From Morchella semilibera (taxonomy: Eukaryota > Ascomycota > Pezizomycetes > Pezizales > Morchellaceae), in assembly GCA_009192285.1 (NCBI GenBank), contig CM018603.1:434001-498000 (forward strand): 64,000 bases of DNA, written 5' to 3'. Under the pieces are notes generated by a model. That model saw nothing but the letters and a program-made list of their open reading frames with translations, was not told the origin of the DNA and did no database searches. Positions within the stretch are counted from its first letter, which is position 1, and the number at the start of each line of letters is the position of its first letter. Position numbers and translations under genes: made by a program. Below are positions 24,014-35,754 of this stretch, in pieces.

Positions 24014-25444
24014 CTAAGCTTTCCCTTTCCCTTTCCCATACCTCTCCTCTACCAGCTTCCCCACTATTCCTGCATCATTCTTGTCCCCTTTCTTCCCCTT
24101 TGCACCACCACCTCTTTTCCGTTTCGACCCGCCGCCCTTTTTCTTCTCCAGGTAGCCATCGTCTTCGTCCTCATCCCCAAAGTCCCTGCTGCCTCCGAAG
24201 CCGAAATCGATGTCGAACGCATCACGATCTGCAGATTCAAGAAGTGCAGCATGGCGTTTAGCTTTGTCTGTATCTTCTTTTGAGGTGGCAGAGGAGGAAA
24301 TTGGGTTGAGTGTTGAAGCTTTTGCGAGGGCTGCTGCGAGAGCAGGGTCAGAGAGAAGCGAGCTAGCGGAGGGGGGTTGATATTTCTGCTCCCGTGACGA
24401 GGAGCTGCCGCTGGGCTCGTCACCAAAATAATTCAGTTTCGGTCGTGGTGGAGGCGGCATTGATGTTGGTGGTGGAGGCGGGACATTCTCGTCGTTGTCG
24501 GGTTTGAGCTTTTTGCTACTGCCTGGTTCACGATCCGAGTCACCCGAATCCGAATCAGAATCAGAATCAGAATCCGAATCCGAATCAGAATCAGAATCAT
24601 CTTTTAGGTCAGCGAGGGGATTATATTCTGTCCCTGCGCCCTCGAAAATATCGATATCTTCATCCTCATCCTCTTTGATCTGCACTCCCGGCCTCGGGGG
24701 CGGTGGCATCATCCCTAACGGCGCACTCATTGGGTCTGGGGCTTCCAGAGCTATCTTCTTTCCTTTTTCACGTTTTACCATCTTCTTGACACGGCCATCC
24801 GGAAGTGTGACATATTTCACCTTCTCTCGTTCAGACTCTACCGGCTTCGCTTTCTCCTTGGGCTTCACCTCGCCAATTTTGCGAAATTTTGAGCCCAATG
24901 CCGGTTGGGCGGCCTCTTTTGCTGCTCTCCGCGACTCTTTCAGCGCAGCCAGGATCTCAGCGCGCGTTTTCGGTACCGGCGCCGCCTTCACTCCCTTCTT
25001 ATCCTTCTTCTCTTTCTCGGCCGCTACAACCTCGCTCTCAAGAACCTTCTCGAGCTTATCCTCCAAGTCGTCGTCTTCTTCTTCTTTCATGACAACATCC
25101 CCCCCCTGATCGTTACTCATAACATCCTCTCCACGTCGAACTTTCTCTAGTAGCGCAAAATCGAGACCCTTGACCAGGTGTGTACTTTTAACATCACCTC
25201 CGAGAAGCTTCGTCTGGCGCACATACTCATCACGATCGATCTTCCCTTCTTTAGCTAGCTCTGCTAGTGCTTCGAGGCGCTCATCATCTGTGCCGTCATC
25301 ACGGGTCTTGGAGCGGTCTGTGTAGCCTTCGGGTAGAGCTGTGCCTAGGGGGGCGGCGGAGGAGCGAAATTTCCGTGCAGGTTTTGGGTTAAGAGCAGCT
25401 TTATGGGCGGCGACTTGCTTGGCAAAATCGGATTGGGTTGCCAC
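24014..25444 (-). CDS. RED-like N-terminal domain protein (IK/SMU2-type spliceosomal factor)
   Basis: Intronless, 476 residues. The block QTKLLGGDVKSTHLVKGLD followed by FALLEKVR (about residues 77-103) is the signature of RED/IK proteins, which partner SMU1 in the B-type spliceosomal complex. The C-terminal KLVEERYGKGK echoes the conserved C-terminal ILEERK region of the family. Between them lie long charged stretches, a Pro-rich MPPPPRP segment, and an Asp-Ser repeat encoded near 24538-24600. The KK/KR-rich C-terminus suggests nuclear localisation. The start Met is followed by the conserved DFAKQV and RKFRSSAAPLG segments, so it is kept. The protein is shorter than animal RED and lacks its long RED repeat. 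The family call is good; role in splicing is inferred from the family. Confidence 0.82.
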   Translation of the reverse strand: MATQSDFAKQVAAHKAALNPKPARKFRSSAAPLGTALPEGYTDRSKTRDDGTDDERLEALAELAKEGKIDRDEYVRQTKLLGGDVKSTHLVKGLDFALLEKVRRGEDVMSNDQGGDVVMKEEEDDDLEDKLEKVLESEVVAAEKEKKDKKGVKAAPVPKTRAEILAALKESRRAAKEAAQPALGSKFRKIGEVKPKEKAKPVESEREKVKYVTLPDGRVKKMVKREKGKKIALEAPDPMSAPLGMMPPPPRPGVQIKEDEDEDIDIFEGAGTEYNPLADLKDDSDSDSDSDSDSDSDSDSGDSDREPGSSKKLKPDNDENVPPPPPTSMPPPPRPKLNYFGDEPSGSSSSREQKYQPPSASSLLSDPALAAALAKASTLNPISSSATSKEDTDKAKRHAALLESADRDAFDIDFGFGGSRDFGDEDEDDGYLEKKKGGGSKRKRGGGAKGKKGDKNDAGIVGKLVEERYGKGKGKA

Positions 25445-26899
25445 GGAGCGCCTGTTGGTATATATTATGGTTAGTGGTGTGAGCTCGGGGAAGGTGGTGG
25501 GAGGGAGCTTGCGTACGGGGTCATGGGCATTGATGGGCGCTGGCGGGAACCAAGACTGGGAGTGGCAGAAGTGCTTCCATTATTGGGACGCTCCGAGCGA
25601 GGAGTTTCGAGGAGTTTGCGGAACTGCGCGTTATTCATGTTGGATGGAAGGGGCTGTTAAGGAACCACCTGGAGATGTTTGCGAGACATCACGAGAATGG
25701 TAAGTAGGGTAATATCGTTCTTAGTCAGCTATCCGAACATCGGGTGATAGTTGGTGATACAGGCGTGCGTAGCTGTACCACCAATATGCAACAACCCAGA
25801 CCCACACATCTTAGCAGCCCAAAGGTGGTTTATCAACTAGTAGTTTGTCGGTGGAAATATCTTCTTCAATTCGCCTGTTCTATTTTTGAGAAATATATCT
25901 ACGTTTAAGCATAAGCACCCCTTGAGGATCTAGCTGCATATACTACATGTAGGACATGTAGGAAGGTCTCCAGAACTACATGTACATGTATGGCCTGTTG
26001 CAACCACGACCGCAGTTCTGGAGACTTTGTCTAAGTACATATATGCATATACCATGATCACGATACAACACAACAGGTATAAGTCTTGAATTTAAGCCCT
26101 TGGTTTATTTTCCAATCTTATTTACCAAGGCGAAGGATACATCCATGTGGAGAAACTAAAGATTGGACGAGAAGGGCTTCTTTTACGGGAGTCCTAATGT
26201 CTATACCCGTCTCAACCAACTTCTCTTGCCTCCCAACAACGGAGGATAGTAATATTCCCTAAAGCCTATCGAGGCAAATCTTAACAGCCCTTTCGGTCCC
26301 AATACCTGGTTAAGAGGTAGGCTTGCTGCCCAATATTAGGCAATCGGCATTGGTGCACGCAAACAAAGGCCGAATTTTCTACATACATATAGTTGCTCCT
26401 TTTATGTACTCCTAGCTGCTTAATTCTAAATTCTAGACATACATTAAGAATTGTGGTAAAGTATGGAATTAACAACCATCAACGATCCGTTAGAATGTAC
26501 GCATTTCACAACTCTGATTTATTTCGCGATACATCCAAGACTGGATCCCATAGCAACATAATAAAGATAGTGCGGCAGCCGACATACGCAGCAGATGTAT
26601 CAAACAAGGCTGAAACTCGATGTAAAAAAGAAGCCATTCGTTTCACAATAGTCGTCAAACTCGATTTATCGAACACCAGTTCAATTCACCGCGGAGATTC
26701 ATTGATGTATGTACCTAATATCTGGTCCCGGTTAATGAATGAAAGACACAATGTATTGAATAAGATAGAAAACGTTTCTCTTTGAGAAAAGTCTTGGGCA
26801 TTGAAAGCTACTGGCGGTGTATCCCCACTGTAAGGGCTTTTGACGTGGCCTTAGCATTTCTGGAGGTTGAAAAGTCAGAGACAGCGAATCAAACTCCAT
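25445..26899. other. divergent intergenic region
   Basis: Upstream region of the RED-like gene (minus) and, further right, of the KH gene (plus). Contains three TACATGTA palindromes (25944-25990). Frames at 25341-25703 and 26393-26785 show no domain. Confidence 0.5.
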
Positions 26900-27670
26900 A
26901 AGTCAAAGTGTGGTGCGTATGTAATCAATCCCATCACGTTTTGGCTTGGCAGAAAACTCACCTCCTTCTTCCCCGGAGCCTTCCTCTCCTTCCCTTCTTT
27001 CGACCGTTCTCGTCTGAGGCTTCTTCCCCAGTCATAAACTCATCTCTACTTGACCATCCAAAACAGACACCTTTCACCCACTCATCTCCATCTCCTCCCT
27101 CCCCCTCCGCCCTCTTACTTCCCATCCTCCTCCTTTCCTCCCCCATCCACCACCCCTGTAGGCGCAAGTAATTGTCAACGTCGCGATCACGTCTACACAG
27201 TAATTTGTTGCCATTTCTACACGCCTTCCCAGCCATCAATCACGTCTATTTCAACTTTTTACTACTAGCAGCAGCAGCAGCAGAAGCAGCAGCTAGGTTT
27301 TTCATCTCCTACTGACTTCTTCATCTGTCCACTGCTCCCCCGTCTGCACTTGGCCCTTTTCCGCTTCCTTTCGGCCTCATATTTCCCCAAATCTTTACCA
27401 CCATCCAGCCTACATCTATTCTTTCGCCTACCCATCCATCCATTTCACCATCACAGCCGCCACCCATCCCGACCCTTCTGATTAATATCATTTTTCACCT
27501 CTCACCTTCCGTTTTTCTCCCTTCAGCCTAGAAGATACCGCACCCGCTATTTCTTGCCCCAGGTGTACACAGCAAGGAATAAAATTCAGAATATTAGCAA
27601 TATCAATTTCCGTACGTAACTTTTGTTAAAAGCAAGCAAAAAAAAAAAAAAAAAGAAAGAAAGAAAGAAA
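26900..27670 (+). promoter_or_regulatory. CT-rich promoter/5' leader of the KH gene
   Basis: A long pyrimidine-rich stretch (about 26955-27530) with a CAG repeat (27268-27292) and an A/GAAA tract (27638-27670) leads directly into the ATG at 27671. It resembles the long leaders of regulated fungal genes. A frame through the A tract (27623) would add a poly-Lys extension and is not favoured. Confidence 0.4.
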
Positions 27671-29166
27671 ATGAGCTCTCCCAGCGCTTCTGGAGCTACT
27701 AAGCGTCCTCTTGAGGACTCTTCTTCCCCCAATATCAAGGATGAGCATGATTCCAAGCGTCCTGCCCTCGACAAGGAAGTCAAGGGTGGAGACAGCAATG
27801 ATAGTGCTCCTTCGTCCCCAAGCCCGGTCAGGGCTGAAGTCGCGGTTGTCCCAGCTATTAAAGCTGAACCCGAGGGGGAAGTGAAAAAGGATGGTGATAC
27901 TGATGTTCCGGATGCTCCTACTGGTGCCGATGCACAAAATCAGCAGGCCGTTCCCCAGGTGGATGAGAGCAATTGGATCCACATGCGAGCGGTAATCACT
28001 TCTGCTGAGGCAGCTACCGTAATTGGAAAGGGTGGAGAAAACGTGACACAGATCAGGAGGATGGCAGAAGCTAAATGCACTGTTTCGGATTACCAGAGAG
28101 GAGCAGGGGAACGAATTCTGACAGTTAGTGGCGCTGTTGATGCTGTGGCCAAGGTGTGTTTTTCCATATTGGGGCTCAATTAACTATGATTGCTGCTAAA
28201 CTAACGTTAACAGGCATTTGGTCTTATCATTCGTACATTGAATAACGAGCCACTCGAGGAGGCCTCATCCCCTCAGTCGAAGACTTATCCCCTTCGTCTT
28301 CTTGTCCCCCATATTCTTATTGGCTCAATCATTGGCAAATCAGGTTCTCGGATTCGTGAGATTCAGGAAGCCTCTGGCGCGCGTCTTAACGCGTCTGGCT
28401 CCTGCCTCCCTCTCTCTACCGAGCGCTCTCTCGTTGTTCTAGGTGTTGCTGATGCCGTTCACATCGCCACATACTATATCGCCAACACCCTCGTCGAGCA
28501 ATTGACCGAGAGGTTTGGAGGCCCCGCCGCGTCTGCTTATGCAACTCGCTCTGGTGGCCCTGCTGGACCAATTCCCGGGGGGATGCAGGTTGTTCCTTAC
28601 CAACCACAGCCTCTCCACGGCTCGTATGGCAATCCGGACACATACAAGCGCCACAACAACAGCGCTCAGCGGACCCCTACCAACCCCTATGGTATCCCTT
28701 ACCTTCATGGGCCTGCGCCAGCTCCCGTGCCTCAGGCACCTCTCCACTATGCCGACCCACAAACTTCCAATGGATACTCTGGTGCTGGGCCGCACCAACC
28801 TGGCCAGCCTACTCCTACACCTCAACAGCCGGCGTCTAATCCAATGGCTGCCATGCTGCCAGGCCAGCCGCTTACTCAACAGATCTTTATTCCTAACGAC
28901 ATGGTTGGCGCTATCATCGGAAAGGGTGGCGCAAAGATCAACGAAATCCGACAGTTGTCAGGAAGTGTTATTAAGATCAATGAGCCACAGGATAACAGCA
29001 ACGAGAGACTGGTTACGATTACTGGCACTCAAGAATGCAACCAAATGGCCCTCTACATGCTCTATTCAAGACTCGGTAAGTTCTTCCCAAATATCTCCCT
29101 ATATCAGAAAAGGACGAGCGCTAATATGGTGTTCCAATTATAGAAAGCGAGAAGCACAGAATTTAG
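27671..29166 (+). CDS. three-KH-domain RNA-binding protein (PBP2/Rnc1/HEK2-like, PCBP family)
   Basis: Exons 27671-28153, 28214-29075 and 29144-29166 (donors GTGTGT and GTAAGT, branch CTAACG, acceptors AACAG and TATAG); 455 residues. The third exon codes only for the final residues (SEKHRI). Three KH domains carry the GxxG loops GKGG (about 119-122), GKSG (202-205) and GKGG (397-400). The first two are close together and the third lies after a Pro/Gln/Gly-rich linker, the layout of PCBP/hnRNP K-type proteins. S. pombe Rnc1 and S. cerevisiae PBP2/KHD1 of this class bind pyrimidine-rich mRNAs to control stability, translation or localisation. The N-terminus is Ser/Glu/Lys-rich with a likely nuclear signal. 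Family call is strong; the exact orthologue is not certain. Confidence 0.93.
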
Positions 29167-30632
29167 TAGCCCTCATCCATCAAACAAACAAAACAAAACA
29201 AGGTAGCACATGGAGATTCGAGGGCGGAAAAAATTGGTTTCGGAAATGGCGCTTGGTTTTTTTCTTCCATTGTTTCTTTCTTTTACTCTTTGCTCCAAGA
29301 TAACCTGGATATCGCTTCATTTAACCTAATTGTTTTCTTAAACTCATCCTCTGTGCAAAACCTTAAATTATTTGTCTTGTGGGAAAAAGAGGGGAGAGAA
29401 GAGGTGGTGAATAGGTTTGGAACAAAAGGTGTTCGGTCTTAGGCGGGTAGGTTTGGGTATGAGTACGATCGCAGTGGTTATGTGGGATGAGTTTCCTTTT
29501 TTCTTCACAGAGGAATAAGTATCTTTTGAGTCATTTTCTTTCCTTACTTTAACCTTATTTCTATTTGCCTACCGGCCTGCCTACTCTATTCCTGTCACTT
29601 TTTTTTATATCTTGCTTGCCTTTACCAGACCGCCTGCCTATCTGCCTGCCTGTCCATTCGCTGCACATGGTCCCATGCCTTGTTTTGCTCTTGTGTTTTT
29701 ACGTGTTCGTTATAAGGGTATTGAGTACCGACCGAATTAAATCATTCCTGCCCACCCTGCCTGCCTGCCCACCTGATTCACTGCACCTACCTATCACTTG
29801 CACCTTCTCTTTCACTAAGGTGCGAACAGCTAACCATGTAGCTTGAACTATGTTTTTACTTGGTGCTGGTGGGCAGGGTGTTGAGGTGAGATGTACGAGT
29901 GATAAGATATGATCTGAAACTTTCGGGTTCATGGGCTACGGTGTGGATTGTTATTTAGGAAAAAGGATGGGGTACTAGTGGGAGAGGCCTCTGGCCTGTC
30001 TGCTATCTTACAAAATTGAGTACTCGAACGGGAAGAGGAGGGTTTGAGTAGTTATAAGGTGCTTGGAATCTGGAGTTGTGTTGGAATAGGACGCGGTATC
30101 AGTCTAGTGAAGACTTGGAATACATACTGTATAAATAATCAGCCATAAAATTTAATAATTTCCATGACCGTTTTGAAGGCGTGGAATAACGAATGATATA
30201 TCATGATAAAGGCTCCCTTCAACAGCTTACTGTGTCGAGAGTTTAATCCTTGGCAAGTGATGACAGTATTATTTCATATCTATGGGGTAAAGCGACACTC
30301 TAATCCTCAACAGGCGGCAAAGAATCAACTGTAGTAAGTCGTACTTTCAAATCGGAACAGAGTTAGCTTAGTTATGTCGAAAAATGAAACACAATAAAAC
30401 CTTTAGTTGAGTAATTACCTAACTGGCACTGACAAACACCTTATATATTGATAGGCACTCGCTGGCCGATGACGCCGGGGCCCCATTGCCTGCTGCAGTA
30501 TGAATCTCAAACGCAGTGAAGAATAGTGATATTCTCTGTATCGGGATATATATCCCTTTGCGACCTTTGACAGTTTCAGAGTATATTGACATCCCCCGCA
30601 TAAGAAAACCGTTATCCCCCCCGGGCCGCGCG
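29167..30632. other. intergenic, between convergent genes
   Basis: 3' region of the KH gene and of the 212-residue orphan. T-rich after 29240 and CTGCC-repeat-rich near 29570-29770. It contains one bipartite motif copy (29896-29912). No gene seen. Confidence 0.55.
29896..29912 (-). promoter_or_regulatory. bipartite motif TCAY-N5-V-TCACTCG, copy 9
   Basis: Read on the minus strand: TCATATCTTATCACTCG. About 730 bp past the KH gene stop. Its spacer ATCTT resembles that of copy 7. Confidence 0.6.
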
Positions 30633-31271
30633 CTAAATGATGGAGGCCTTCAGGAACTCCATCCAGCCCATATTTGGAAACGGGCCTGTATCCAGACAAT
30701 CTTGGGAGGTCTCACCTCCCCCCTTTCTCAAGACCAACTTTTGGTCTCTATTATGTGGCTCGAGAGGCTCCGGAGCACCCTTATAACCCTTCAAAGACTC
30801 GATTAACTCCAGGTTCCCCTCATGGATGAAACCCTGCGAATCCCTCAGCATAGCCTCGCATCTTTCCACCTTGGTAGAGAGTATGTAGATCTTCTCATCG
30901 AGCTCTACAACGGAGGCCAAAGTATCCCTGGCCATAGCTTTCTCAGCCAGGCTAAGATCAGTCAGAGGAAGCCGGCTGTGAGGATCGGAGCGGGCATAAT
31001 CTGGGAAGCTACGGCAGAGGTAAGCGTAATAAGCCGGCGCATAGGCCTTGCCCGGCGGGATGGTGTGGAGCCACTCGCGCTTCCTGTCACGCTCCCTGGT
31101 CATAGTGGCGATGTTACGATGAGCCCGGGTGACAATCATGGTGATATCGAGGTCGTAAAGCATACGTTCTCCGGGGGTGAGCTTAGAGCCACGGTCCTGG
31201 GCGTGAGGGGAATTGGGTAGAAAGGGGGCAGAAGAGCGAGGGTCGGAGTAGGCTATATGGCGGGAGTACAT
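30633..31271 (-). CDS. hypothetical protein with helical, charged central region
   Basis: Intronless open frame of 212 residues, not recognised. The N-terminus is Ser/Pro-rich. Residues about 35-90 are helical and basic (ITMIVTRAHRNIATMTRERDRKREW), and about 115-160 (LSLAEKAMARDTLASVVELDEKIYILSTKVERCEAML) look like a coiled coil. There is no signal peptide or membrane segment. The composition (heptad-like Leu/Ile spacing, few low-complexity runs) favours a real gene over chance, but there is no homology evidence here. It could be a lineage-specific regulator or structural protein. A bipartite motif copy lies 115 bp upstream of its ATG. Confidence 0.6.
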   Translation of the reverse strand: MYSRHIAYSDPRSSAPFLPNSPHAQDRGSKLTPGERMLYDLDITMIVTRAHRNIATMTRERDRKREWLHTIPPGKAYAPAYYAYLCRSFPDYARSDPHSRLPLTDLSLAEKAMARDTLASVVELDEKIYILSTKVERCEAMLRDSQGFIHEGNLELIESLKGYKGAPEPLEPHNRDQKLVLRKGGGETSQDCLDTGPFPNMGWMEFLKASII

Positions 31272-31385
31272 GGCATAAAATGGTATTCTTTGTGAGATGA
31301 GAAGGATATTGAGGGTTGATGGTGAATGTTTCTTGATGGAAGGCGGTAATGGCTAGCTTATTACGAAGAGACAAGGGTTTAGCCG

Positions 31386-31402
31386 CGAGTGAGTGGCCAT
31401 GA
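31386..31402 (-). promoter_or_regulatory. bipartite motif TCAY-N5-V-TCACTCG, copy 10
   Basis: Read on the minus strand: TCATGGCCACTCACTCG. It is 115 bp upstream of the orphan gene at 31271 and in the same orientation, the only copy in a clear proximal-promoter position. Confidence 0.5.
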
Positions 31403-32188
31403 TTTAGGCTAGAGGTCCCAAGAGCTTGCCGAGCCCTCAGACTTGGGAGTGACCACGGCTCCTATTTACAAAATATATATAGGTTTTCCAGATATGATCC
31501 AGTGTGGTCTATGAGGATGAGTATCCTTGCCTCCTTGCCTTGGTGATATATATGTTCTTAGTAGTATCTAGATCTAATTAATTGTTCAAAGTGCCTTGCC
31601 TCAAGCCTCTTCCCGCAATTCTCTGAGCTGTAATTTCCCCACAAAAAATGCATAGTCTGACATGTATACAACACATAAAGATCTCTAGATAGTATTGTCT
31701 CCGAGCAGATTTCCTCGTATGTTTCTCTGGCCGCTCGGCCAAATTGTATATAAATATATATCTAGCCATCAGGATATCTGTGGGTAACATCAATATAAGC
31801 AAGGAATACATGACCTACTTGTAACTTCCTACTCCCAAAGATGCCTGTCATTCATGTGCAAAGATCCTTGCTCCAGCAACACCTTAAACCGAATACTCAC
31901 CGACTACTCACCACGATCAAAGCATCTAACAAAAGGGCCGAACCCCCGCCAAACCAACACCAGCCGACGAAACAGAGCCCCCCCCCCCCCCGGTTTTATA
32001 GATCATATTTAGCCCTTGCTACATCTACTTGCGTCATAAGCGTGGCCGGTGCCGAAGACGCCGGGTTATAACAATAAAGTCAAACAATGCTCCATCGCGC
32101 TAACGCCCGCAACTCTCCCTTCTTATAGCCTACTTAACTCAACGATAGTGCTTTCTAGTATTGTTCTTGGTGGGTTTCCGAATGTCGG

Positions 32189-32205
32189 TCACGAATTATC
32201 ACTCG
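32189..32205 (+). promoter_or_regulatory. bipartite motif TCAY-N5-V-TCACTCG, copy 11
   Basis: TCACGAATTATCACTCG, intergenic, about 570 bp beyond the 3' end of the three-exon orphan. Confidence 0.55.
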
Positions 32206-32771
32206 ATCCAGCAACCGCCAGTCCTCGAGCCTTGCAGATTTGGGTTAATTTCTGTGTTCGGAATCTTTGGCAGGTGAGTAAACCAAGCTCTTCGGTGTAT
32301 AGAATCATGTGCTTGACTATTGGGTTGATCGGATGAATTTGCATGTACCCCGCAGACAAATCACACATGGGTTTGGGGAGTTAGACAAGGAGTTTGGGTT
32401 TTAAATGGACGCTTGGTATTTAAAAAGAGACCGAGTTTGATCAAATCCCAGGCTTTTGCACTTTGCCTTATCACAGCCACTTATAAAGCTCCGATACGAA
32501 CTGACCAATGGCATCTCGCTGCACCCCGACTTCCTGTATGACATCCCAGAAAAATTCTCCGAGGGTTAAAATGTTAGGATGAAAATATATTATTTATTCT
32601 GTTACACAAGAAATTCCAAATTCTTCAGCTCCATCTCCTCCATCAATAAACAAAAGCTATTTCTTACAGACCCTACCCACTCCTACGCCAATATGCAAAG
32701 CCTTCCCAAACAAAACCAATTCTAGCCAAAACAAAGAACTCCAGCTACCACTGCCCAGTAGTACCAATAAC

Positions 32772-33631
32772 CTACAGGTAGCTAACACTTTTCGGCCAGA
32801 CCTCCATGTTGTCCAAAACTCTATCCCAGGGTACTCCTACGAACTCTGTCAAACGCATGTGGCACCCCTTTCTCTCGGTATCCAAACCAAGGGCGTCGAG
32901 CCATTGGATTATCTTGTCTTCTATATTATTATTTAGTCAGCTTATTTTAAGACAGTTGGAGGAGGGGTTCTAACGGTTTTGATGCTCGTTTGCTAGCTTG
33001 TATGGTGTGTCGGCGGTAAAGCCTGGTACAGGGACGTTACTCGGCGTGTGCATGGGCATTAGTTTCTCTTGAGATTTGACACGACTGTTGTGGATTCTAG
33101 CGCGACGGTTGTGCTCTCTATTATTTGTTAGTTAACATGGCGTATGATAGGCAGTATTAGTGGCAGTAGCAACCAACAACTCCCCCGCACCCCCAAAACA
33201 ACAAATAGAGCTGAAACTTACTGCGCCGCCCTCTCTAATACCTTGCTTCCAGGCTCCTCCCTTAGGCTTTTGAGCCCATTTTCAATAGCGCACAATCTAT
33301 TATTCAACCTCGTCATGCGAATTCCAACCCCGTCGAAGCCATTATCCATCTGCCATATCGCCCTGCTAAGGCGGTTATTCATAGTCTGCATTTCCGACGT
33401 GACTGTTTCTAGCTGCCCTATCACTGCAGGATCATATTGTGGTGCTTCATCCTCATCGTCCCCGGTGGTTGTGTGTTTTGCGGCTTCGCGCTCGTTGATC
33501 AGCTGTGCAAGCTCCGTGAGGATTTCCGAGAGACTAGCGTTATTGGGTGGAGGAGGTTCAATAAGAGGCGTAGCGGCAGCATCATAGAGGAGAAGGTCAA
33601 GATTCTCGGAGCTTCGTGTTAGAGACGCCAT
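32772..33631 (-). CDS. hypothetical protein, three exons
   Basis: Exons 33631-33222, 33117-32975 and 32920-32772; donors GTAAGT and GTTAGA, branch CTAAC in intron 1, acceptors AATAG and TATAG; 233 residues. All three frames join cleanly (phases 2 and 1), which supports a real gene although I recognise no domain. The N-terminal part has two amphipathic helices (LSEILTELAQLINEREA; IGQLETVTSEMQTMNNRLSRAI) suggesting a coiled coil. The central part is basic (HNRRARIHNS) followed by MPMHTPSNVPVPGF. The C-terminal part (IIQWLDALGLDTERKGC...) looks like a small helical domain. The layout resembles fungal hypothetical proteins with a variable coiled-coil N-terminus and a short conserved tail. No signal peptide. 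Function not assigned. Confidence 0.72.
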
Positions 33632-35754
33632 GGTCGGGTGTATGAAGGTTGTGGATTCGAAGGAAACTTTAGGCAGAGTTGGTGAGGTGGTTTGCCCAGG
33701 TCTATTCGACCTCTGCCAATAAGGTAGTGAATGGCTTATGCAGAATTATATAAGCCCTGCAGCTGCCTGTGCACAATGGCTGCATGATCTGGCTTGGCGA
33801 TTCGAAAGTTTGGCCCTGCAGTAAGGAAACATGATTAGCACTGGCTGGTGGAAGAAAGAAATTGTTTGGGGATGTATCGAAGTTATTAAGCTGTTGTATA
33901 CCCAACAATTTTTTGCGGGATTGATACATGGAGCTAATGTCAGGTACACCATATTTGTGGAAGAACTCCGGCAAAAGTTATGAGTCGGTCCGAATGCCAC
34001 ATATTGACATGAGTATTATTTACCGGTAGCGGCGATAAAGTGGCTAATCGGAAATACCGATTGATTGGTTATCTGAGATAAGTATTGAAAGTGTATTCAA
34101 TACGATTGTTCGACCAAAATTTAAGTCTCCCCAAATCAGGGCGCAAGCCTGAGTACCCACACACGCACAGGTACATGTACATGATCTACCTTTCTCAACC
34201 GGGCTCTGGATACTGATTAGGATAATTCAAAAGATCTTTGGGGTGCAATGGTAGATAGAAGATGGTGAGTCTCTGCTTAATCTTTATAGAAAGTACATAT
34301 AGGTATACGCACTAAGGGCACACATGTAGCTTGGAAGTAGAGAAGTCAAACTTCTAAGCCCTTTAGGACTCTTTCCGTCGGCATCTTTATCTCCAGACAA
34401 ACTACGTAATCAACTGACATGAAAACTTTCATCAGTTATATGTCTGTTACCCATATCATTATCTTCAGCATGCAGAGAAAAATTACTTGTTATTTAATTT
34501 GATATCTGCCATCTGCGCGCCGACACTTGAACAACCGTGCAATCAAGACCGCGTGTCATGTAGTAAATTATATTTTGGCCGTGGGCACGCACGTACGTAC
34601 TACCTATCCCATGTACAACGAGTGCCATTGTCCTGGTAAAGCATCTTGACCGACTAATCAAAATAGGTAGGCAGTGTATATAGAAAAGAACATTATTCTG
34701 ATGGCGAGTACACATACTCTCAGTTTGAGAGGATAGCAAAGTGTCACTAGTTCTTCATTTTCTGATAAATGATTATGGAGTAATGATAAAATTATCATGC
34801 AACAACGCCCTGTCAACCCGAAAAGAAGCCCCCACGAGACAATGTCGGGTCCGGTGACAAGATCACAACTGATCACTCGGAGTTCCTCTAGCTATCCTGA
34901 AACCAGACCCCACAGAAACCTTAAGCCGCTGCCTCCCCGCAAATGGCCCAACTTTCGACAGTATTCACGAGTGACGGGAGCTCTCCGGAGACTTGCCCGT
35001 CTTGCAGATCTTCAATATGCATAGTCGGGCTAGGGAAATAATATATGCACCAACCCTTTGTCATATTATAGTAAGGGTTACTGCCCGAATCTGATCGGGA
35101 CCTAAAATAGTCCGAACTCCGATATATATGGTTTTAGTTAATCCGGGCTGTAAACCCTTTATGAGCAGTGTGTGAGTCGTTAACTTTCACATCTCACATC
35201 CCGGGGTGTGGAGGGATTGCCAGAGCGAAATAAACGTGCTTACTGATAGCAGCCTCCATTAATGTAAGGAGAGGTACCATGAAAATTAAGCGTCACGATG
35301 TGGGCAAGATTTATATACTTACCGCCTTCGCCAATCCTATTCTTTAGCTCACCAATTTAGTTCCTCGCGGGCCAGATGCTACTGAGTTATCAAGATGGCA
35401 CAATATCTGGCACTCTCCCTGCTTGCCGCACAGATTATCCCGTTGACATGTGCGTAAAATGCGATATATTCGAACTCGACTTCGTACCCATGGGGCAGCA
35501 CCGCTGGAAAATCAGGGGTGGGTTCCTAGATGGCATCCTTGATCCGATGACCGTAGAGGAGATGGCGCAGCATCTGCACCTATTTAAATTCACCGAGATG
35601 CCGGATGGTGAGGGTGATTGACAAAGTTTGATTCTGTGGTTGGAGTGAGAGGGATTGGGAAATTAACTTTTGGTATGTTAGCCTGACGGAGTGGGTTTAG
35701 AAGATAGGTAATTAAGAGTACATGTACTAATGGGTCCCTTAGGGAGCTGTAGGG
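33632..35754. other. intergenic
   Basis: No firm gene. Holds a bipartite motif copy (34863) and TACATGTA palindromes (34172, 35719). A frame at 35376-35621 (ending ILDPMTVEEMAQHLHLFKF) may be an N-terminal remnant of the GH3 pseudogene, since that stretch resembles the MTLEEK region and lies at about the right distance; this is weak. Confidence 0.45.
34863..34879 (+). promoter_or_regulatory. bipartite motif TCAY-N5-V-TCACTCG, copy 12
   Basis: TCACAACTGATCACTCG. Both half-sites here read GATCAC, so the direct-repeat structure is exact over six bases. Confidence 0.55.

Larger units (their letters stand above)
31272..32771. other. intergenic
   Basis: Holds two bipartite motif copies (31386 and 32189) and a run of 14 C (31978-31991). 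A 76-codon open frame at 31841-32071 looks weakly like a mitochondrial presequence but no continuation could be spliced, so it was not called. Confidence 0.5.

Noticed and set aside
26393-26785. 130-codon frame between the RED-like and KH genes
   Set aside because: Composition is unstructured and no family resemblance or splice context was found.
31841-32336. Small gene with mitochondrial-like N-terminus (MPVIHVQRSLLQQHL)
   Set aside because: The frame passes through a 14-C homopolymer and no downstream exon could be joined in frame.
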